Shown: positions 45,699 to 55,720, counted from the first letter of the stretch. The stretch is 64,000 nucleotides of DNA from Arundinibacter roseus (GCF_004348825.1 NZ_SMJU01000019.1:1-64000); one strand, 5' to 3'. Notes: generated from the sequence alone by a model not told the origin. Made by a program: numbers and translations.

Positions 45699-46003
45699 GC
45701 GAGTTGGTTATAGGAATAAATAAAGTTTCAGAGAAAAAATTTGATACGTACAAGTGCTTTTCAGCACACAAAATTACAATGTATTCGGCTTGTTCTTAAA
45801 TTATTTTAAAAATTAATATACGTCTGTGCTTCACTTGATATACTCAATTTTGATTAGTAAAGACTCCTTTAACGCTAAGTTAATCAATGAAATGAATGAA
45901 CAAAGATTTTAGCAAGCGTTTCATTCATACTTTTTTAGGGCGTATTTTTGTGGCCTGATTCAAAATCGACACGAATTTATCATCCGTTTACTACAACAAG
46001 CTC
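45699..46003. other. 305-nt divergent promoter region, nagB/glyA
   Basis: AT-rich, between divergently transcribed nagB and glyA. It contains the glyA -7 box listed separately. No nagB promoter box, operator repeat or RNA structure could be identified by eye. Confidence 0.5.
45943..45950 (+). promoter_or_regulatory. Bacteroidota-type -7 box of glyA
   Basis: TATTTTTG matches TAnnTTTG exactly and lies 53 nt before the glyA start codon. A good TTG -33 box is not evident. Confidence 0.55.
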
Positions 46004-47293
46004 ATGTCAACTCTTACTACGATTGCCCGCGATGTGCAGGTATTTGATCTGATTGGTCAGGAATTGCACCGACAGGAATCGGGCATCGAACTGATTGCCT
46101 CTGAGAATTTTACATCAAAGCAGGTCATGGAAGCCTCCGGGAGCGTTCTGACCAACAAATACGCCGAAGGCCTGCCGGGCAAGCGCTACTACGGTGGCTG
46201 TGAAGTAGTAGATCAAATCGAGCAAATTGCCATTGATCGGGTAAAAGAGTTGTTTGGTGCTACCTGGGCCAACGTTCAGCCGCATTCAGGCGCTCAGGCC
46301 AATACCGCCGTGTTTTTGGCGTGCCTCAATCCGGGTGATAAAATCATGGGTTTTAATCTCGCCCACGGTGGCCACCTGACACACGGCTCTCCGGTAAATA
46401 TTTCCGGTAAATATTTTCAGCCCATTTTCTACGGTGTAGAGCCTGATTCAGGAGTAATTGACTGGGACAAAGTAGAAGAAACCGCCCTGCGTGAGCGTCC
46501 CAAACTGCTCATTTGCGGAGCATCTGCATATAGCCGTGACTGGGATTACATCCGCCTGCGCGCCATTGCTGATCAGATTGGCGCTCTTTTGATGGCCGAT
46601 ATTTCGCACCCGTCCGGTCTGATCGCCAAAGGGCTTTTGAACGATCCGATGGAGCATTGCCATATCGTAACTACTACAACCCACAAAACCCTGCGCGGGC
46701 CCCGGGGTGGTCTGATTATGATGAAGCATGACTTTGAGAATCCGTTCGGTATCAAAACTCAAAAAGGAAACTTACGGACAATGTCTTCCCTGCTAGATTC
46801 CGGCGTTTTTCCCGGAACACAAGGCGGACCGCTCGAACATATTATTGCGGCGAAAGCCATTGCTTTTGGTGAAGCACTGAGCGAAGATTACTATACGTAT
46901 GCCGTGCAGGTGAAGAAAAATGCGCAGGCAATGGCCAAAGCTTTCCTGGATAAAGGATATTCCATTATTTCTGGCGGAACAGACAATCACCTGATGCTGA
47001 TTGACCTGCGTTCCAAAGATTTGAGTGGAAAATTAGCGGAAAATACCCTCATCAAAGCGGATATTACGATCAATAAAAACATGGTGCCGTTTGATGATAA
47101 ATCACCCATGGTAACCTCAGGAATGCGCGTGGGTACAGCCGCTATGACTACCCGCGGATTGCTGGAAAATGACATGGAACGCATAGTTGATCTCATGGAT
47201 GAAGTGCTGATGAACCACGACAATGACACAAAAATTGCGACCATAAAACAAGAGGTAAACAGCTGGATGGCAGCGTATCCGCTGTATAGCTGA
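46004..47293 (+). CDS. glyA: Serine hydroxymethyltransferase
   Basis: This PLP enzyme interconverts serine and glycine while loading tetrahydrofolate with a one-carbon unit. The 429 residues have the usual length. [11 protein letters not shown] and [15 protein letters not shown] are the N-terminal folate/PLP blocks. The PLP lysine is K228 in [14 protein letters not shown] separate -7 box and a strong terminator suggest a monocistronic gene. Confidence 0.96.
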   Translation: MSTLTTIARDVQVFDLIGQELHRQESGIELIASENFTSKQVMEASGSVLTNKYAEGLPGKRYYGGCEVVDQIEQIAIDRVKELFGATWANVQPHSGAQANTAVFLACLNPGDKIMGFNLAHGGHLTHGSPVNISGKYFQPIFYGVEPDSGVIDWDKVEETALRERPKLLICGASAYSRDWDYIRLRAIADQIGALLMADISHPSGLIAKGLLNDPMEHCHIVTTTTHKTLRGPRGGLIMMKHDFENPFGIKTQKGNLRTMSSLLDSGVFPGTQGGPLEHIIAAKAIAFGEALSEDYYTYAVQVKKNAQAMAKAFLDKGYSIISGGTDNHLMLIDLRSKDLSGKLAENTLIKADITINKNMVPFDDKSPMVTSGMRVGTAAMTTRGLLENDMERIVDLMDEVLMNHDNDTKIATIKQEVNSWMAAYPLYS

Positions 47294-47319
47294 TAAATTG
47301 TTTTCCCAGGAAATGATAC

Positions 47320-47359
47320 AAAAAAAGCAGTCGTTCGTATGTATACCGACTGCTTTTTT
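47320..47359 (+). terminator. Terminator after glyA
   Basis: aaaaaagcagtcg (47321-47333) pairs perfectly with cgactgctttttt (47347-47359), with the T run included in the stem end. Confidence 0.85.
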
Positions 47360-47420
47360 AGCTTTTGTGTGTAATTTCACACATTCAACGATTTCATGAT
47401 AAAAACCGCATACCCACAAG

Positions 47421-48278
47421 ATGGCCTTAGACCAGGAATTTGAAGAAGAAGCAGAAGAAGGAAAAGAAATGACTTTTTTGGAGCATTTGGAAGAGCTCCG
47501 ATGGAATATTGTCAGAGCCGTGAGCTCCATTCTTGTATTTGCTATCTTAGGATATATTTACATTGAAGAAGTTTACCACTACGTAATTATTGCTCCTGCC
47601 CGCACCGATTTCTGGACGTATCGAATGATGTGTAAATTGGGCAAAGCTGTTGGCGCCGAAGGATTGTGTATCGAAAAAATTGATTTTGAACTGCAAAGTT
47701 TAGGTGTAGGCGAGCAGTTTACAATGGCGCTTACGTCGTCCGTGATTCTTGGACTTGTATTCGCTTTTCCGTATGCATTTTGGGAAATATGGCGTTTTAT
47801 CAAACCCGGCCTCAAAAGTTTTGAACGGAAAGCCGCCCGGGGGGCTGTCTTCTATGTGACTTTCCTGTTTTTTATGGGCGTGTTTTTTGGATATTACATC
47901 GTAACTCCACTCGCCCTGAATTTCCTTGCTAACTTTAAATTGGATCCATCCATTATTAACGAGTTCAGTATCAGTTCTTACATTGGTACAGTTGCCACGC
48001 TGACGCTGGCGTGCGGATTAGCGTTTCAGTTGCCGATTGTGGTTTTTGTGTTGTCGCGCGTTGGTATTTTGACCCCCTCTTTTATGCGTGAGTATCGTCG
48101 GCATTCCATAGTTGTGATTTTGATTGTTGCGGCAGTCATTACACCTTCTCCTGATATTTACAGTCAGATTTTGGTAGCAATGCCCCTAACGATCCTATAC
48201 GAAGTAAGTATTTTTGTATCAGCACGCGTAGAACGCGCCAAACTAGCCGAAGAGCAGCGTTTAAGTAAAATCTCCTGA
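47421..48278 (+). CDS. tatC: Twin-arginine translocase subunit TatC
   Basis: TatC is the six-helix membrane receptor for folded Tat substrates. The 285 residues open with the diagnostic MTFLEHLEELRWNIVRA (about 14-30). Periplasmic insertion before helix 2, FEKA-like SFERKAARGAVFYVTFLFFMG, and the final VVAAVITPSPDIYSQI block are all present. TatA is not visible nearby. Several Tat-type signal peptides occur in this window (37915-39207, 51524-52873, 52905-53756). Confidence 0.95.
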   Translation: MALDQEFEEEAEEGKEMTFLEHLEELRWNIVRAVSSILVFAILGYIYIEEVYHYVIIAPARTDFWTYRMMCKLGKAVGAEGLCIEKIDFELQSLGVGEQFTMALTSSVILGLVFAFPYAFWEIWRFIKPGLKSFERKAARGAVFYVTFLFFMGVFFGYYIVTPLALNFLANFKLDPSIINEFSISSYIGTVATLTLACGLAFQLPIVVFVLSRVGILTPSFMREYRRHSIVVILIVAAVITPSPDIYSQILVAMPLTILYEVSIFVSARVERAKLAEEQRLSKIS

Positions 48279-48293
48279 TAGAGATTATTCAGC

Positions 48294-49373
48294 TTATTTT
48301 TTCATAAAATATTCCTCACAGACCTCGGCCACCCGGTCGAGGTCTGTTTTTTGATGGGCAGCCGAAACAATCAGCCGGGTTACCGCCGGATCCGTAGGGT
48401 TTGGATAAGAAAAGCAGGAGGTAAGGATTCCGTTTTTGTATAGATATAGATACAAGTCTGCATCCCGACTGCAAAATGCGGGATATTTTTTTGCATGTGT
48501 AAAGTGCTCACCAACAGTTAGAGTTTCAAAAAAATGCTGAATATTAGCCTGCAAAATCGCATTCGTTTTCTGATAAAGCTGCGTAGAAATATTTTGCTTC
48601 AAGGCATAAAGATAGGCCGGAGCCGCGGGCGAACTACCTGCAAACCAGGGCATCTTACGCAGCTCACTTAGCGTGTCGGGCTCACCAAAGATAATGCCCG
48701 CCGGGATACCCATCGCTTTGTTCAGCGAGGAGGTTACGAGTACGTGCAGTTTGTCTTTTTTGGGAAGTTGTGAGAATATGCCCCGTCCCTCAGTTCCCAA
48801 TACCCCCAAGCCATGTGAGTCGTCTACGATCAACCAAAGGTTTGCGTCCTCGGGCAATGAATGCAGCAATTCCAGCGGAAATGTTACCACCCAGGGTGAG
48901 CCAATAGAATCGGTACACAAGACATGCCGGGTTTCTGGCGCACTTTCACCAATAATTTGAAGCGTGCGATCAAACCAACTCTTCCAGGAATCCAGTTGAG
49001 GATGATAATCTCGACCCCATAGTGCCGGGTGTACGCCGGGGGCATAGTGAAAGTGGGTGGCTGGTTGATCCAGAAATTTCATCACCAATTGCCCGGCCCA
49101 CATACCGGAAGACGTAGCAAGTGCGCCGGGCGCTCCCACAAAAGCTGCAAGCGCCGCCTCTGCTTCCTCATAAATTGCCAGTCTCAGGCTATTGTTTCGT
49201 GAACTGCCGTAGTGCGTGCCATAGCGATTGAAACCTTCGAAAAGGTGCTGCTGAAAGGTCTCGTGATGGCCCATGCTCAGATAATCTGTACCGCTAAACC
49301 ACAGATGTTCTTCGCCACTTTGGGTAGATACCGTCCGGCCGGGCAAGGAATATGTCAAAAAAGGTTCGTTCAT
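48294..49373 (-). CDS. BioF/KBL-like alpha-oxoamine synthase or related PLP transferase
   Basis: In 359 residues of fold type I PLP enzyme, YGTHYGSSRNNS (51-62) and FVGAPGALATSSG resemble the substrate and PLP phosphate sites of the 8-amino-7-oxononanoate synthase group. DDSHGLGVLG (184-193) carries the cofactor Asp and His, and K219 (SSLNKAMGIP) is the Schiff-base lysine. It is shorter than BioF by about 25 residues. No other biotin genes are near, so the exact reaction is open. It is 34 nt behind the dipeptide epimerase gene, a likely operon partner. Confidence 0.78.
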   Translation of the reverse strand: MNEPFLTYSLPGRTVSTQSGEEHLWFSGTDYLSMGHHETFQQHLFEGFNRYGTHYGSSRNNSLRLAIYEEAEAALAAFVGAPGALATSSGMWAGQLVMKFLDQPATHFHYAPGVHPALWGRDYHPQLDSWKSWFDRTLQIIGESAPETRHVLCTDSIGSPWVVTFPLELLHSLPEDANLWLIVDDSHGLGVLGTEGRGIFSQLPKKDKLHVLVTSSLNKAMGIPAGIIFGEPDTLSELRKMPWFAGSSPAAPAYLYALKQNISTQLYQKTNAILQANIQHFFETLTVGEHFTHAKKYPAFCSRDADLYLYLYKNGILTSCFSYPNPTDPAVTRLIVSAAHQKTDLDRVAEVCEEYFMKK

Positions 49374-49391
49374 GAAAATACCGAAAAGGAT

Positions 49392-50408
49392 TTAGGAAAT
49401 AAGCCGCGCACCCGTACCCGTTCGGTTGGCGTAGCGTACTTGTCCATAGTCAAAAGTAACTCCTGTGGCCGGATCGTTGGCGATGAGTAACGTGCCGTCC
49501 ATGTCTACATAGTCAAGCAGAGGTAATACATGAGCAATGGCCGAAATGCCCACACTGCTTTCGTTCATGCAACCTACCATCGTTTTCATTCCCAGAGATT
49601 TGGCTCGGGCAATCATCCGCCGGGCCGGCGTAAGGCCGCCGCATTTTGTCAGTTTTATATTGACCCCATGAAACAACCCGACACAAGCCTCGACATCATT
49701 TTCGACGATGCAGCTTTCATCGGCAATGATGGGCAGCACACTTTCGGCAAATACCCGACGCATGTCCTCACGAGCGTGCGCCGGCAGGGGTTGCTCAATA
49801 AATTCAACGCCCAACGCTTTTAGTTCGGGTGCATAGGCCAGCGTTTGTTCCGCAGTCCAGGCACAATTGGCATCTACCCTGAAAACGGCGTCGGTGTGCT
49901 GCCGAAGAAGCCGGATTATACTCAGATCATCGGCTGTGCCGAGTTTTATTTTATACAACGGCCAGGGCATTTCCTGCAACTTTTCTACCATTTTTTCAGG
50001 TGTGTCAATGCCAATGGTATAATCTGTAACAGGATTTTGGTCAATTATAAGTCCCCAGTGCTCGTACAACTTCTTACCTTGCTTTTGAGCAAAAAGATCA
50101 TGAGCCGCTTCATCAAGCGCACAAAGGGCAAATGGATTGTCTTTCAAATGTGGAAATACGAGCCCCCATAGCACTTCGGGACTTCCCCATTGGTAGGCTT
50201 CCACGAGCGGCCGCACGTGGTTGAGGGCAGCCTGCATGCTGTCGAGCGTGATGCCATAGTATTTATTGGACGTAGCTTCTCCCAAACCACTGAAACCTTC
50301 GTCGTCGCGAAGTTCTACAATAAGCGTGGGCTGCACATTTCGGGAATCGTGTGCTATGGTAAACGTATGTTTGAGCCGAAGGTCAAACGGGTGGAATAGG
50401 AGCTGCAT
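49392..50408 (-). CDS. Dipeptide epimerase (L-Ala-D/L-Glu epimerase type, enolase superfamily)
   Basis: I start at the ATG at 50408 (MQLLFHPFDLRLKHTF); the longer frame to 50507 would overlap nadK and adds a segment unlike the family. The 338 residues show YKIKLG (catalytic Lys pair), FRVDANCAWT, EFIEQPLP and IIADESC (metal Asp, Glu, Asp), and IKLTKCGG (second catalytic Lys). These are the L-Ala-D/L-Glu epimerase pattern used in murein peptide recycling. It lies 34 nt after nadK on the same strand. Confidence 0.88.
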   Translation of the reverse strand: MQLLFHPFDLRLKHTFTIAHDSRNVQPTLIVELRDDEGFSGLGEATSNKYYGITLDSMQAALNHVRPLVEAYQWGSPEVLWGLVFPHLKDNPFALCALDEAAHDLFAQKQGKKLYEHWGLIIDQNPVTDYTIGIDTPEKMVEKLQEMPWPLYKIKLGTADDLSIIRLLRQHTDAVFRVDANCAWTAEQTLAYAPELKALGVEFIEQPLPAHAREDMRRVFAESVLPIIADESCIVENDVEACVGLFHGVNIKLTKCGGLTPARRMIARAKSLGMKTMVGCMNESSVGISAIAHVLPLLDYVDMDGTLLIANDPATGVTFDYGQVRYANRTGTGARLIS

Positions 50409-50442
50409 GTGGTAAAAAATAAGTGTAAGGGTGTGCTGACCG

Positions 50443-51318
50443 CTAATTTCGCATATCGAGTCCCCAGGAGAGTTTGCTGCGCAGTGTATTGAAAAAATCG
50501 TCGTCAAGCATTTTTATAAGCCTTGCTACAAACGGTGCTTTTCGGACCGTAAATCTAACCGATGAATCGACTACCCGAGAGCGCGCATCAAGTGAAACCA
50601 TAAAATTATTGCTCCGGCTTTTTACCTCAAAACTCAACACCGACGTATCTTCAACCACAAGCGGACGTACATTGAGGTTGTGTGGGCTGACGGGCGTCAG
50701 AATGAAGTTTTGGGAGTGTGGCACAAGTACCGGCCCGCCGCAGCTAAGCGAGTAGCCTGTGGAGCCCGTAGGCGTCGACACGATCAGGCCGTCGGCCCAG
50801 TAGGAATTCAGGAATTCGTCGTTGAGGTAGGCGTGAACCGTAATCATCGACGAGGTATCGGTTTTGGTAATTGTGAAATCGTTCAGACCAAAATTTAGTC
50901 CGTCAAACAAATCTACGTCCGATTCAATGATGACCATGGAGCGCTCGTCGATTCGGAATTTAAACTCTTCGAGTGCTGAAATCATATCCGGAATGCGCTC
51001 GGGAGGTACTGTTGCCAAAAAACCCAAACGCCCAACATTGATGCCAACCACCGGAATTTGCCGCGCACCCACCAGCGAAACTGCTTCCAGCAGGGTGCCG
51101 TCGCCGCCCATGCTCACCACAAGACGGGCATCAAAAAGTTCGTCTGCGGTGTTGTACATTTTTTCGGAAAAATGCAGTACCTGCATGCTATCCAAAAAAA
51201 GCCGGAAAGGCTCAAAAATCTGTACCTCCGTGTTTCTTTCCCTCAGGTCGTTGAACATAGCTTGAATAAAGGGGCGGGCTGATTCCGAAAAGGTACGCCC
51301 GTGAACCGCTATTTTCAT
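50443..51318 (-). CDS. nadK: NAD kinase
   Basis: It phosphorylates NAD to NADP with ATP or polyphosphate. I start at ATG 51318 (MKIAVHGRTF); the longer frame uses a TTG 6 nt upstream. In 291 residues, GGDGTLLEAV (71-80) is the hallmark, and TPTGSTGYSLSCGGPVL is the second conserved block of the beta-sandwich. Length and motifs are normal. In related genomes an alpha/beta hydrolase and a CBS protein gene stand directly upstream, as I recall; here the 51524-53756 pair lies between. Confidence 0.93.
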   Translation of the reverse strand: MKIAVHGRTFSESARPFIQAMFNDLRERNTEVQIFEPFRLFLDSMQVLHFSEKMYNTADELFDARLVVSMGGDGTLLEAVSLVGARQIPVVGINVGRLGFLATVPPERIPDMISALEEFKFRIDERSMVIIESDVDLFDGLNFGLNDFTITKTDTSSMITVHAYLNDEFLNSYWADGLIVSTPTGSTGYSLSCGGPVLVPHSQNFILTPVSPHNLNVRPLVVEDTSVLSFEVKSRSNNFMVSLDARSRVVDSSVRFTVRKAPFVARLIKMLDDDFFNTLRSKLSWGLDMRN

Positions 51319-51460
51319 AGTCAAAGGGATGTGTTAAGGCAATGGTTTGAAGGCGAAAGATAGCTGCATGAACCCAAAATTCAAATTGTTTTTGATGAAC
51401 GTACCTTTGATCAAAATCAAGATCGCACAAAAAGGACGATTGGATTTGAAACCTTTTGCA

Positions 51461-51497
51461 ACAAAACGAGGCAGAGAAGTTGCCTTTTCTGCCTCGT
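51461..51497 (-). terminator. Terminator after the Gfo/Idh gene
   Basis: acgaggcagagaag (51466-51479) pairs with cttttctgcctcgt (51484-51497), with one mismatch region. On the minus strand tttt follows. The T run is short, so termination may be partial. Confidence 0.65.
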
Positions 51498-51523
51498 GGA
51501 AGTGTTGTTAAAAAAAGATTTTG

Positions 51524-52873
51524 TCAGAGTTTGGGTTCCCAGCCAGGCTGATATTCGCGGCTCCAGTATTTCATGGCTTTTTTGTCCATGATGTGCCCAT
51601 TTTTTGGATCGATGTCCAGCGATTTATTCATGCGGGATGAAATATTTGCCAAATGGCAAAGCAGCACACTTTTGGCGCCTTCATCAATCGGTGAATTCAG
51701 TTGGTCAGTTCCACGAACGGTATTGAAAAAATTCACCACATGCAGCGTAGACATATCGCCGCCACCGCCCAGGGCCGTGCCTGCTTCGTTGCCTTTGCCC
51801 TGATTGCTCCGAATGAGCTTTCCGGCCCGGTCAAAAAGTTTGTAGCCGCCGCGGTCTACATACACAGTTCCTTCGGTACCGGTGATAATCGTACCCCGGT
51901 CGCTGCCATAGGTTTTGTAGCCATCACGGCTTTGGCCTTCCCACTTGATAATTTTTTTGTCGTTAAATCGGAACGTTGCGTCCATCGTATCGTACATTTC
52001 CCAGCCATCGTTTGGAAAATACCGCTTTTCGGCTTCTACTTCTACACGCTCAGGGAAATCTACCTGCAAAGCCCAGCGGGCTACGTCCAGTTCGTGCGTG
52101 GCGTTATTGCCCGACTCCGCGGTGCCATACAGCCAGCCGTACCAATGCCAGTTGTAGTCCCAGGTTTCACTTGTGTACTCGCGCCGGGGCGCCGGTCCCT
52201 GAAAGAGCTCCCAGTCCAGCCCCGTGGGAACGGGCGCTTTTTTTTGTAAGGGCACTTCGCCACGGGCGCTTGCGTAAAAAGCAACAGCTTTGTAGGCTTT
52301 GCCAATAATGCCGTTGTGTATTTCTTTGATAATTTCGATAGACTCAGGCGCTGAGCGCTGCTGATTGCCCATCTGAATGACCTTGTTGTATTTTTTTTGA
52401 AACTCCACCAAAAGCTCTCCTTCTCTCGGATTGTGACTACAAGGCTTCTCCACGTACACGTGCTTACCTGCTTTTACGGCCATCCAGGTGCCGGGGGCGT
52501 GCCAGTGGTCGGGCGTAGCATTGATGAGCACATCTATTTTGGGATCTTCAATTACCTTCCGAATATCGTTTTCGAGCTTGGGTGTGTAGTCAATGTATTT
52601 GGAGAACTTTTTTACGGCTGCTTCCCGCTGACTCTTCATTACATCGCACAGATACACCAGCTCCACATTGCTGCTTTTTAGCCCGATAGGCTCATAATAC
52701 GCACCCAGGCGGCGGCCAAGTCCGGCGATTCCTACCTGAAGGCGGTCGTTGGCACCCATGATTTTCCGGTAGCTTTTGGCAGACATGCCGTGCGCCACTC
52801 CACCGAAGGTTACACCCGCCGTGCCAAGGGCAAGTTTTCTGATAAATTCTCTTCTTGAATCGTGCATTTCCAT
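51524..52873 (-). CDS. Tat-exported Gfo/Idh/MocA family oxidoreductase
   Basis: A Tat signal (DSRREFIRKLALGTAGV) starts this 449-residue protein. The Rossmann domain has VGIAGLGRRLG, and EKPCSHNPREGELL carries the conserved EKP lysine of the family. The C-terminal alpha/beta domain has the GWLYGTAESGNNATHELDVARW segment with the late histidine. Such enzymes oxidise or deoxygenate sugars with NAD(P), and exported forms with tightly bound cofactor are common in Bacteroidota. It is 31 nt behind the TIM-barrel gene, so the two likely form an operon. Confidence 0.88.
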   Translation of the reverse strand: MEMHDSRREFIRKLALGTAGVTFGGVAHGMSAKSYRKIMGANDRLQVGIAGLGRRLGAYYEPIGLKSSNVELVYLCDVMKSQREAAVKKFSKYIDYTPKLENDIRKVIEDPKIDVLINATPDHWHAPGTWMAVKAGKHVYVEKPCSHNPREGELLVEFQKKYNKVIQMGNQQRSAPESIEIIKEIHNGIIGKAYKAVAFYASARGEVPLQKKAPVPTGLDWELFQGPAPRREYTSETWDYNWHWYGWLYGTAESGNNATHELDVARWALQVDFPERVEVEAEKRYFPNDGWEMYDTMDATFRFNDKKIIKWEGQSRDGYKTYGSDRGTIITGTEGTVYVDRGGYKLFDRAGKLIRSNQGKGNEAGTALGGGGDMSTLHVVNFFNTVRGTDQLNSPIDEGAKSVLLCHLANISSRMNKSLDIDPKNGHIMDKKAMKYWSREYQPGWEPKL

Positions 52874-52904
52874 GAACTATAAATTGAAATTTGAAAAGCT
52901 TACT

Positions 52905-53756
52905 TTAACTTTTTCGTGAGGCTTCCAGCACGCCCCTGAAATAGCCCATCGACTCCGCAATGCCATGCAGGGGTTCCTTCATGTCTTTCTCGTATTCGAG
53001 GGCGCACACGCCGCTGTACTTTACTTTACGCAATACTTTGACCAATGCCGGAATATTAATAACTCCCCGACCCAATTCACAGGTTTTGCCGTCATGAGTA
53101 GCAGATGTGACATTTTTGAGGTGCATGTCAAATATCCGCCTGGAATATTTCTGAAAATCTGCCAGCGGATCGTTGCCGTAGCGCATGTTGTGGCCAATGT
53201 CAAAGCACATGCCTACCCGGGCATCCAAATCTTTGATATGTCCATGGAGGGTGTCGGCGTTTGGATACAGCTTATCACCGGGGCCGTGGTTATGAATGGC
53301 GTACCGGATATTATATTCTTTTACTTTTTGATCGACGTAAGGCAAATCCTCGGGATTCGGAATGCCTACAATCAAATCCACGCCCACGCGTTTGGCGTAG
53401 TCAAAGGCCTGATCAATAGCTTCCCGATTTTTCATATATATGGGTCCAACGGCGTAGCCGGTTACGTCAGACTCTTTCAGTTTGGCATGAAAAGCGGCAA
53501 TCTGTTCGGGTGTACTTGCCAGTGGCAAGTGGAAGTCTTTGATACAAAGGTAATGTAGGTCTGTTTTGCGCATCATATCAAGAGCTTCATCAAGCTTGAA
53601 ATGGACAAAACTATAACCCGCAATGCCTTGCTTAAACGATTCCTGCGAAGCTGTGGGTGACATGTGTGAATCATTGGCGGAGGTAAACCCTGATCCAAGT
53701 AAAGAAAGAGCCATCGTGCCGGATGCTCCTTTCAAAAAAGTACGACGTGTATTCAT
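52905..53756 (-). CDS. Tat-exported sugar phosphate isomerase/epimerase-like TIM-barrel protein
   Basis: In 283 residues, a Tat-type signal (NTRRTFLKGASGTMAL) is followed by a xylose isomerase-like barrel. YAIHNHGPGD, GMCFDIGHNMRYG, DMHLKNVT and CALEYEKD are the usual metal-site blocks (His, Asp-His, His, Glu). It probably isomerises, epimerises or cleaves a sugar together with the neighbouring oxidoreductase in the periplasm. It is the first gene of the pair. Confidence 0.85.
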   Translation of the reverse strand: MNTRRTFLKGASGTMALSLLGSGFTSANDSHMSPTASQESFKQGIAGYSFVHFKLDEALDMMRKTDLHYLCIKDFHLPLASTPEQIAAFHAKLKESDVTGYAVGPIYMKNREAIDQAFDYAKRVGVDLIVGIPNPEDLPYVDQKVKEYNIRYAIHNHGPGDKLYPNADTLHGHIKDLDARVGMCFDIGHNMRYGNDPLADFQKYSRRIFDMHLKNVTSATHDGKTCELGRGVINIPALVKVLRKVKYSGVCALEYEKDMKEPLHGIAESMGYFRGVLEASRKS

Positions 53757-53922
53757 GGGATTAGTACGGTGATCTGACTGATACGTTTTCTATTAATGAT
53801 AAGACGAAAAACGCACAGATTACCCCATCAATTATTCCAAAATTGAAAATTAGGCGAAAAATCTTTTACATTTTCAAGAAAAGAGAACGGGAAAAGGGAG
53901 ACTTTTTCAGAAGTACCAAAGG

Positions 53923-54594
53923 CTAGGTAGCAAGGTAGCGCAGGAGCATGTCGAGGCGTTCCTGATCGATACTTTCGATGGGGTCATTGGCATGCGCTTC
54001 TTCAATAGAATAGCCGAAGCGTTCGAGGGTAGCCACGATAGGGTTGATGTTGGTCCGGTTCAGTTTAAGCGTAAGCCGGGCTTCATCGGGGTTGTCATAG
54101 GTAGCGGATGAGCTGTAATAGCTGCTGATGACCTTGGTGCCGTTGGATTCGATCAGGCGACTGACTTCGGAAAGGGAATAGTCGCGCTCTGAGATTTTAA
54201 GCACCAGCACAGCTCCTTTTTCCTGAATCCCGAGAACATCAGCAAATCGTTCCAATAGCTCCTGAACCAGCACTGTGCCCATCAAAAGGCCATCTTCGCT
54301 GATTACCGGAACTACATACAGCCCGTATTGATTGATGAGCCGCAGGAGCTCGTACACATGCTGATCTTCGGTGGCGAAAACGTCTTCGTGCTGCCGGATG
54401 ATTGTGGTCAGCAAGGCGGAATCATCCATCGAGTCCATCAGGATATTTTCCGAAACAATTCCTTTGTAAAGATCCTCGTCCGCTACTACAAGCTGCTGCG
54501 TGTGGTACTCATGCATCCAATCCAAAGCCGTACTTACCGAATCGGTAAGTTTCAGCGTTGGTATCATTGGATTTATTAACGTTGCGGCAAGCAT
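53923..54594 (-). CDS. CBS domain protein
   Basis: Two CBS repeats lie in residues 1-125 of 223: the first covers INPMIPTLKLTDSVSTALDWM to YKGIVSENILMD, the second QHEDVFATEDQHVYELLRL to DGLLMGTVLVQELLERF. The C-terminus (about 135-223) looks like an ACT-type domain (AVLVLKISERDYSLSEVSRLIES). CBS pairs bind adenosine ligands and regulate; the target is unknown. Confidence 0.85.
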   Translation of the reverse strand: MLAATLINPMIPTLKLTDSVSTALDWMHEYHTQQLVVADEDLYKGIVSENILMDSMDDSALLTTIIRQHEDVFATEDQHVYELLRLINQYGLYVVPVISEDGLLMGTVLVQELLERFADVLGIQEKGAVLVLKISERDYSLSEVSRLIESNGTKVISSYYSSSATYDNPDEARLTLKLNRTNINPIVATLERFGYSIEEAHANDPIESIDQERLDMLLRYLAT

Positions 54595-54680
54595 AGGATT
54601 TGTGTTAGTCTTTTGCGAAAACTAAATAAAAAAGGAATGACTATCAAATAACCCGGGGAAAGATTTTAGAGAAAAGTTAT

Positions 54681-54701
54681 AAAAAAAGGCCGTTGCCGGC
54701 C
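54681..54701 (-). terminator. Terminator after the alpha/beta hydrolase gene
   Basis: On the minus strand ggccg-gcaa-cggcc is followed by seven T. It is compact and 25 nt past the stop codon. Confidence 0.8.
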
Positions 54702-54725
54702 CGATCTATTCTTTAAGCAGTGGCG

Positions 54726-55499
54726 TTACGCCCACTCTAGTAACGGATGTTTCGCTAAAAATTGTTCCAGAATGGCATTGAATTTCTGCGGATGCTCCAT
54801 CATAGGTGCGTGGCAGCATTTATCAATAAAATGTAACTCCGATCCTTCAATGAGCCGGTGGAACTCATGCCCGACATACGGAGGTGTAATAGTGTCGTTG
54901 AGCCCCCATACAAGCAGCGTAGGTACTTTGATACGATCGAGTTCGCGGGCAAGGTTGTGCCGTTGTGCCGACTTGGCAATCCCCACAATACTCATGCATT
55001 TGGCAATGCTTGAAGTGGTTTCAAATACTTCGTCGATTAGTTCTTTGGTGGCTACCTTGGGGTCATAAAAAGTATATGCAACGCGCTCAGCAATGTAGTC
55101 GTAGCTGCCCCGTTTGGGAAATGACCCGCCCATGGAGTTTTCAAATAGTCCTGAGCTACCGGTCAAGACCAGCCGTTGTACATTTTCGGGGTTTTTCAGG
55201 GTATATAGCAGGCCAATGTGGCCACCAAGTGAATTGCCAAGCAGAGTCAGGTTTTTAAGATCTTTAAATGCAAGGAACTCTTCCAGAAAAGCAAGTAGAG
55301 CTTCGAGGCCTGCTTTTCGGGGGGGGAGTTCGTAGATAGGAAGTACCGGAATAAGTACCCGGAAGCGGTCAGAGAACCCGTCGATTACACCGTCCCAATT
55401 GCTGAGAGCGCCAAATAATCCGTGCAATAAGAGCAGGTTTTCACCTTTTCCTTCATCAATGAATCGAAATCCTCCCTCCTGATGTACCTGGTATTTCAT
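54726..55499 (-). CDS. Alpha/beta hydrolase
   Basis: The protein has 257 residues. LLLLHGLFG (22-30) forms the oxyanion region, S90 in GNSLGGH is the nucleophile, VWGLNDTITPP supplies the acid region and IDKCCHAPMMEHP the catalytic histidine. It has no signal peptide, so it acts in the cytoplasm. The substrate is unknown. Hydrolases of this kind next to CBS and nadK genes are a recurring arrangement in Bacteroidota, as I recall. Confidence 0.88.
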   Translation of the reverse strand: MKYQVHQEGGFRFIDEGKGENLLLLHGLFGALSNWDGVIDGFSDRFRVLIPVLPIYELPPRKAGLEALLAFLEEFLAFKDLKNLTLLGNSLGGHIGLLYTLKNPENVQRLVLTGSSGLFENSMGGSFPKRGSYDYIAERVAYTFYDPKVATKELIDEVFETTSSIAKCMSIVGIAKSAQRHNLARELDRIKVPTLLVWGLNDTITPPYVGHEFHRLIEGSELHFIDKCCHAPMMEHPQKFNAILEQFLAKHPLLEWA

Positions 55500-55720
55500 C
55501 CGTTCAAAACTGGTTTAGTTGTTAATGTTAGCAGGGTATACATGCAATGTATTAGAAAAAGCAAACAAGTTTCCTCCTTAGTTGTATAAAAATATATCTA
55601 TTTTTCGAGAAATGAGCTTACTTCTGTTTGCAAAGCTAAGCCTTTTTTCAGCAATCAGGACGGAGAGTCATTAAATTAATTGAAAGATTATTCTTGTAAA
55701 TTTTATATAATTAGTAAATA

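Noticed and set aside
50409-50507. Longer start of the dipeptide epimerase
   Set aside because: The added residues overlap nadK and do not resemble the family; ATG 50408 starts at the expected capping domain strand.
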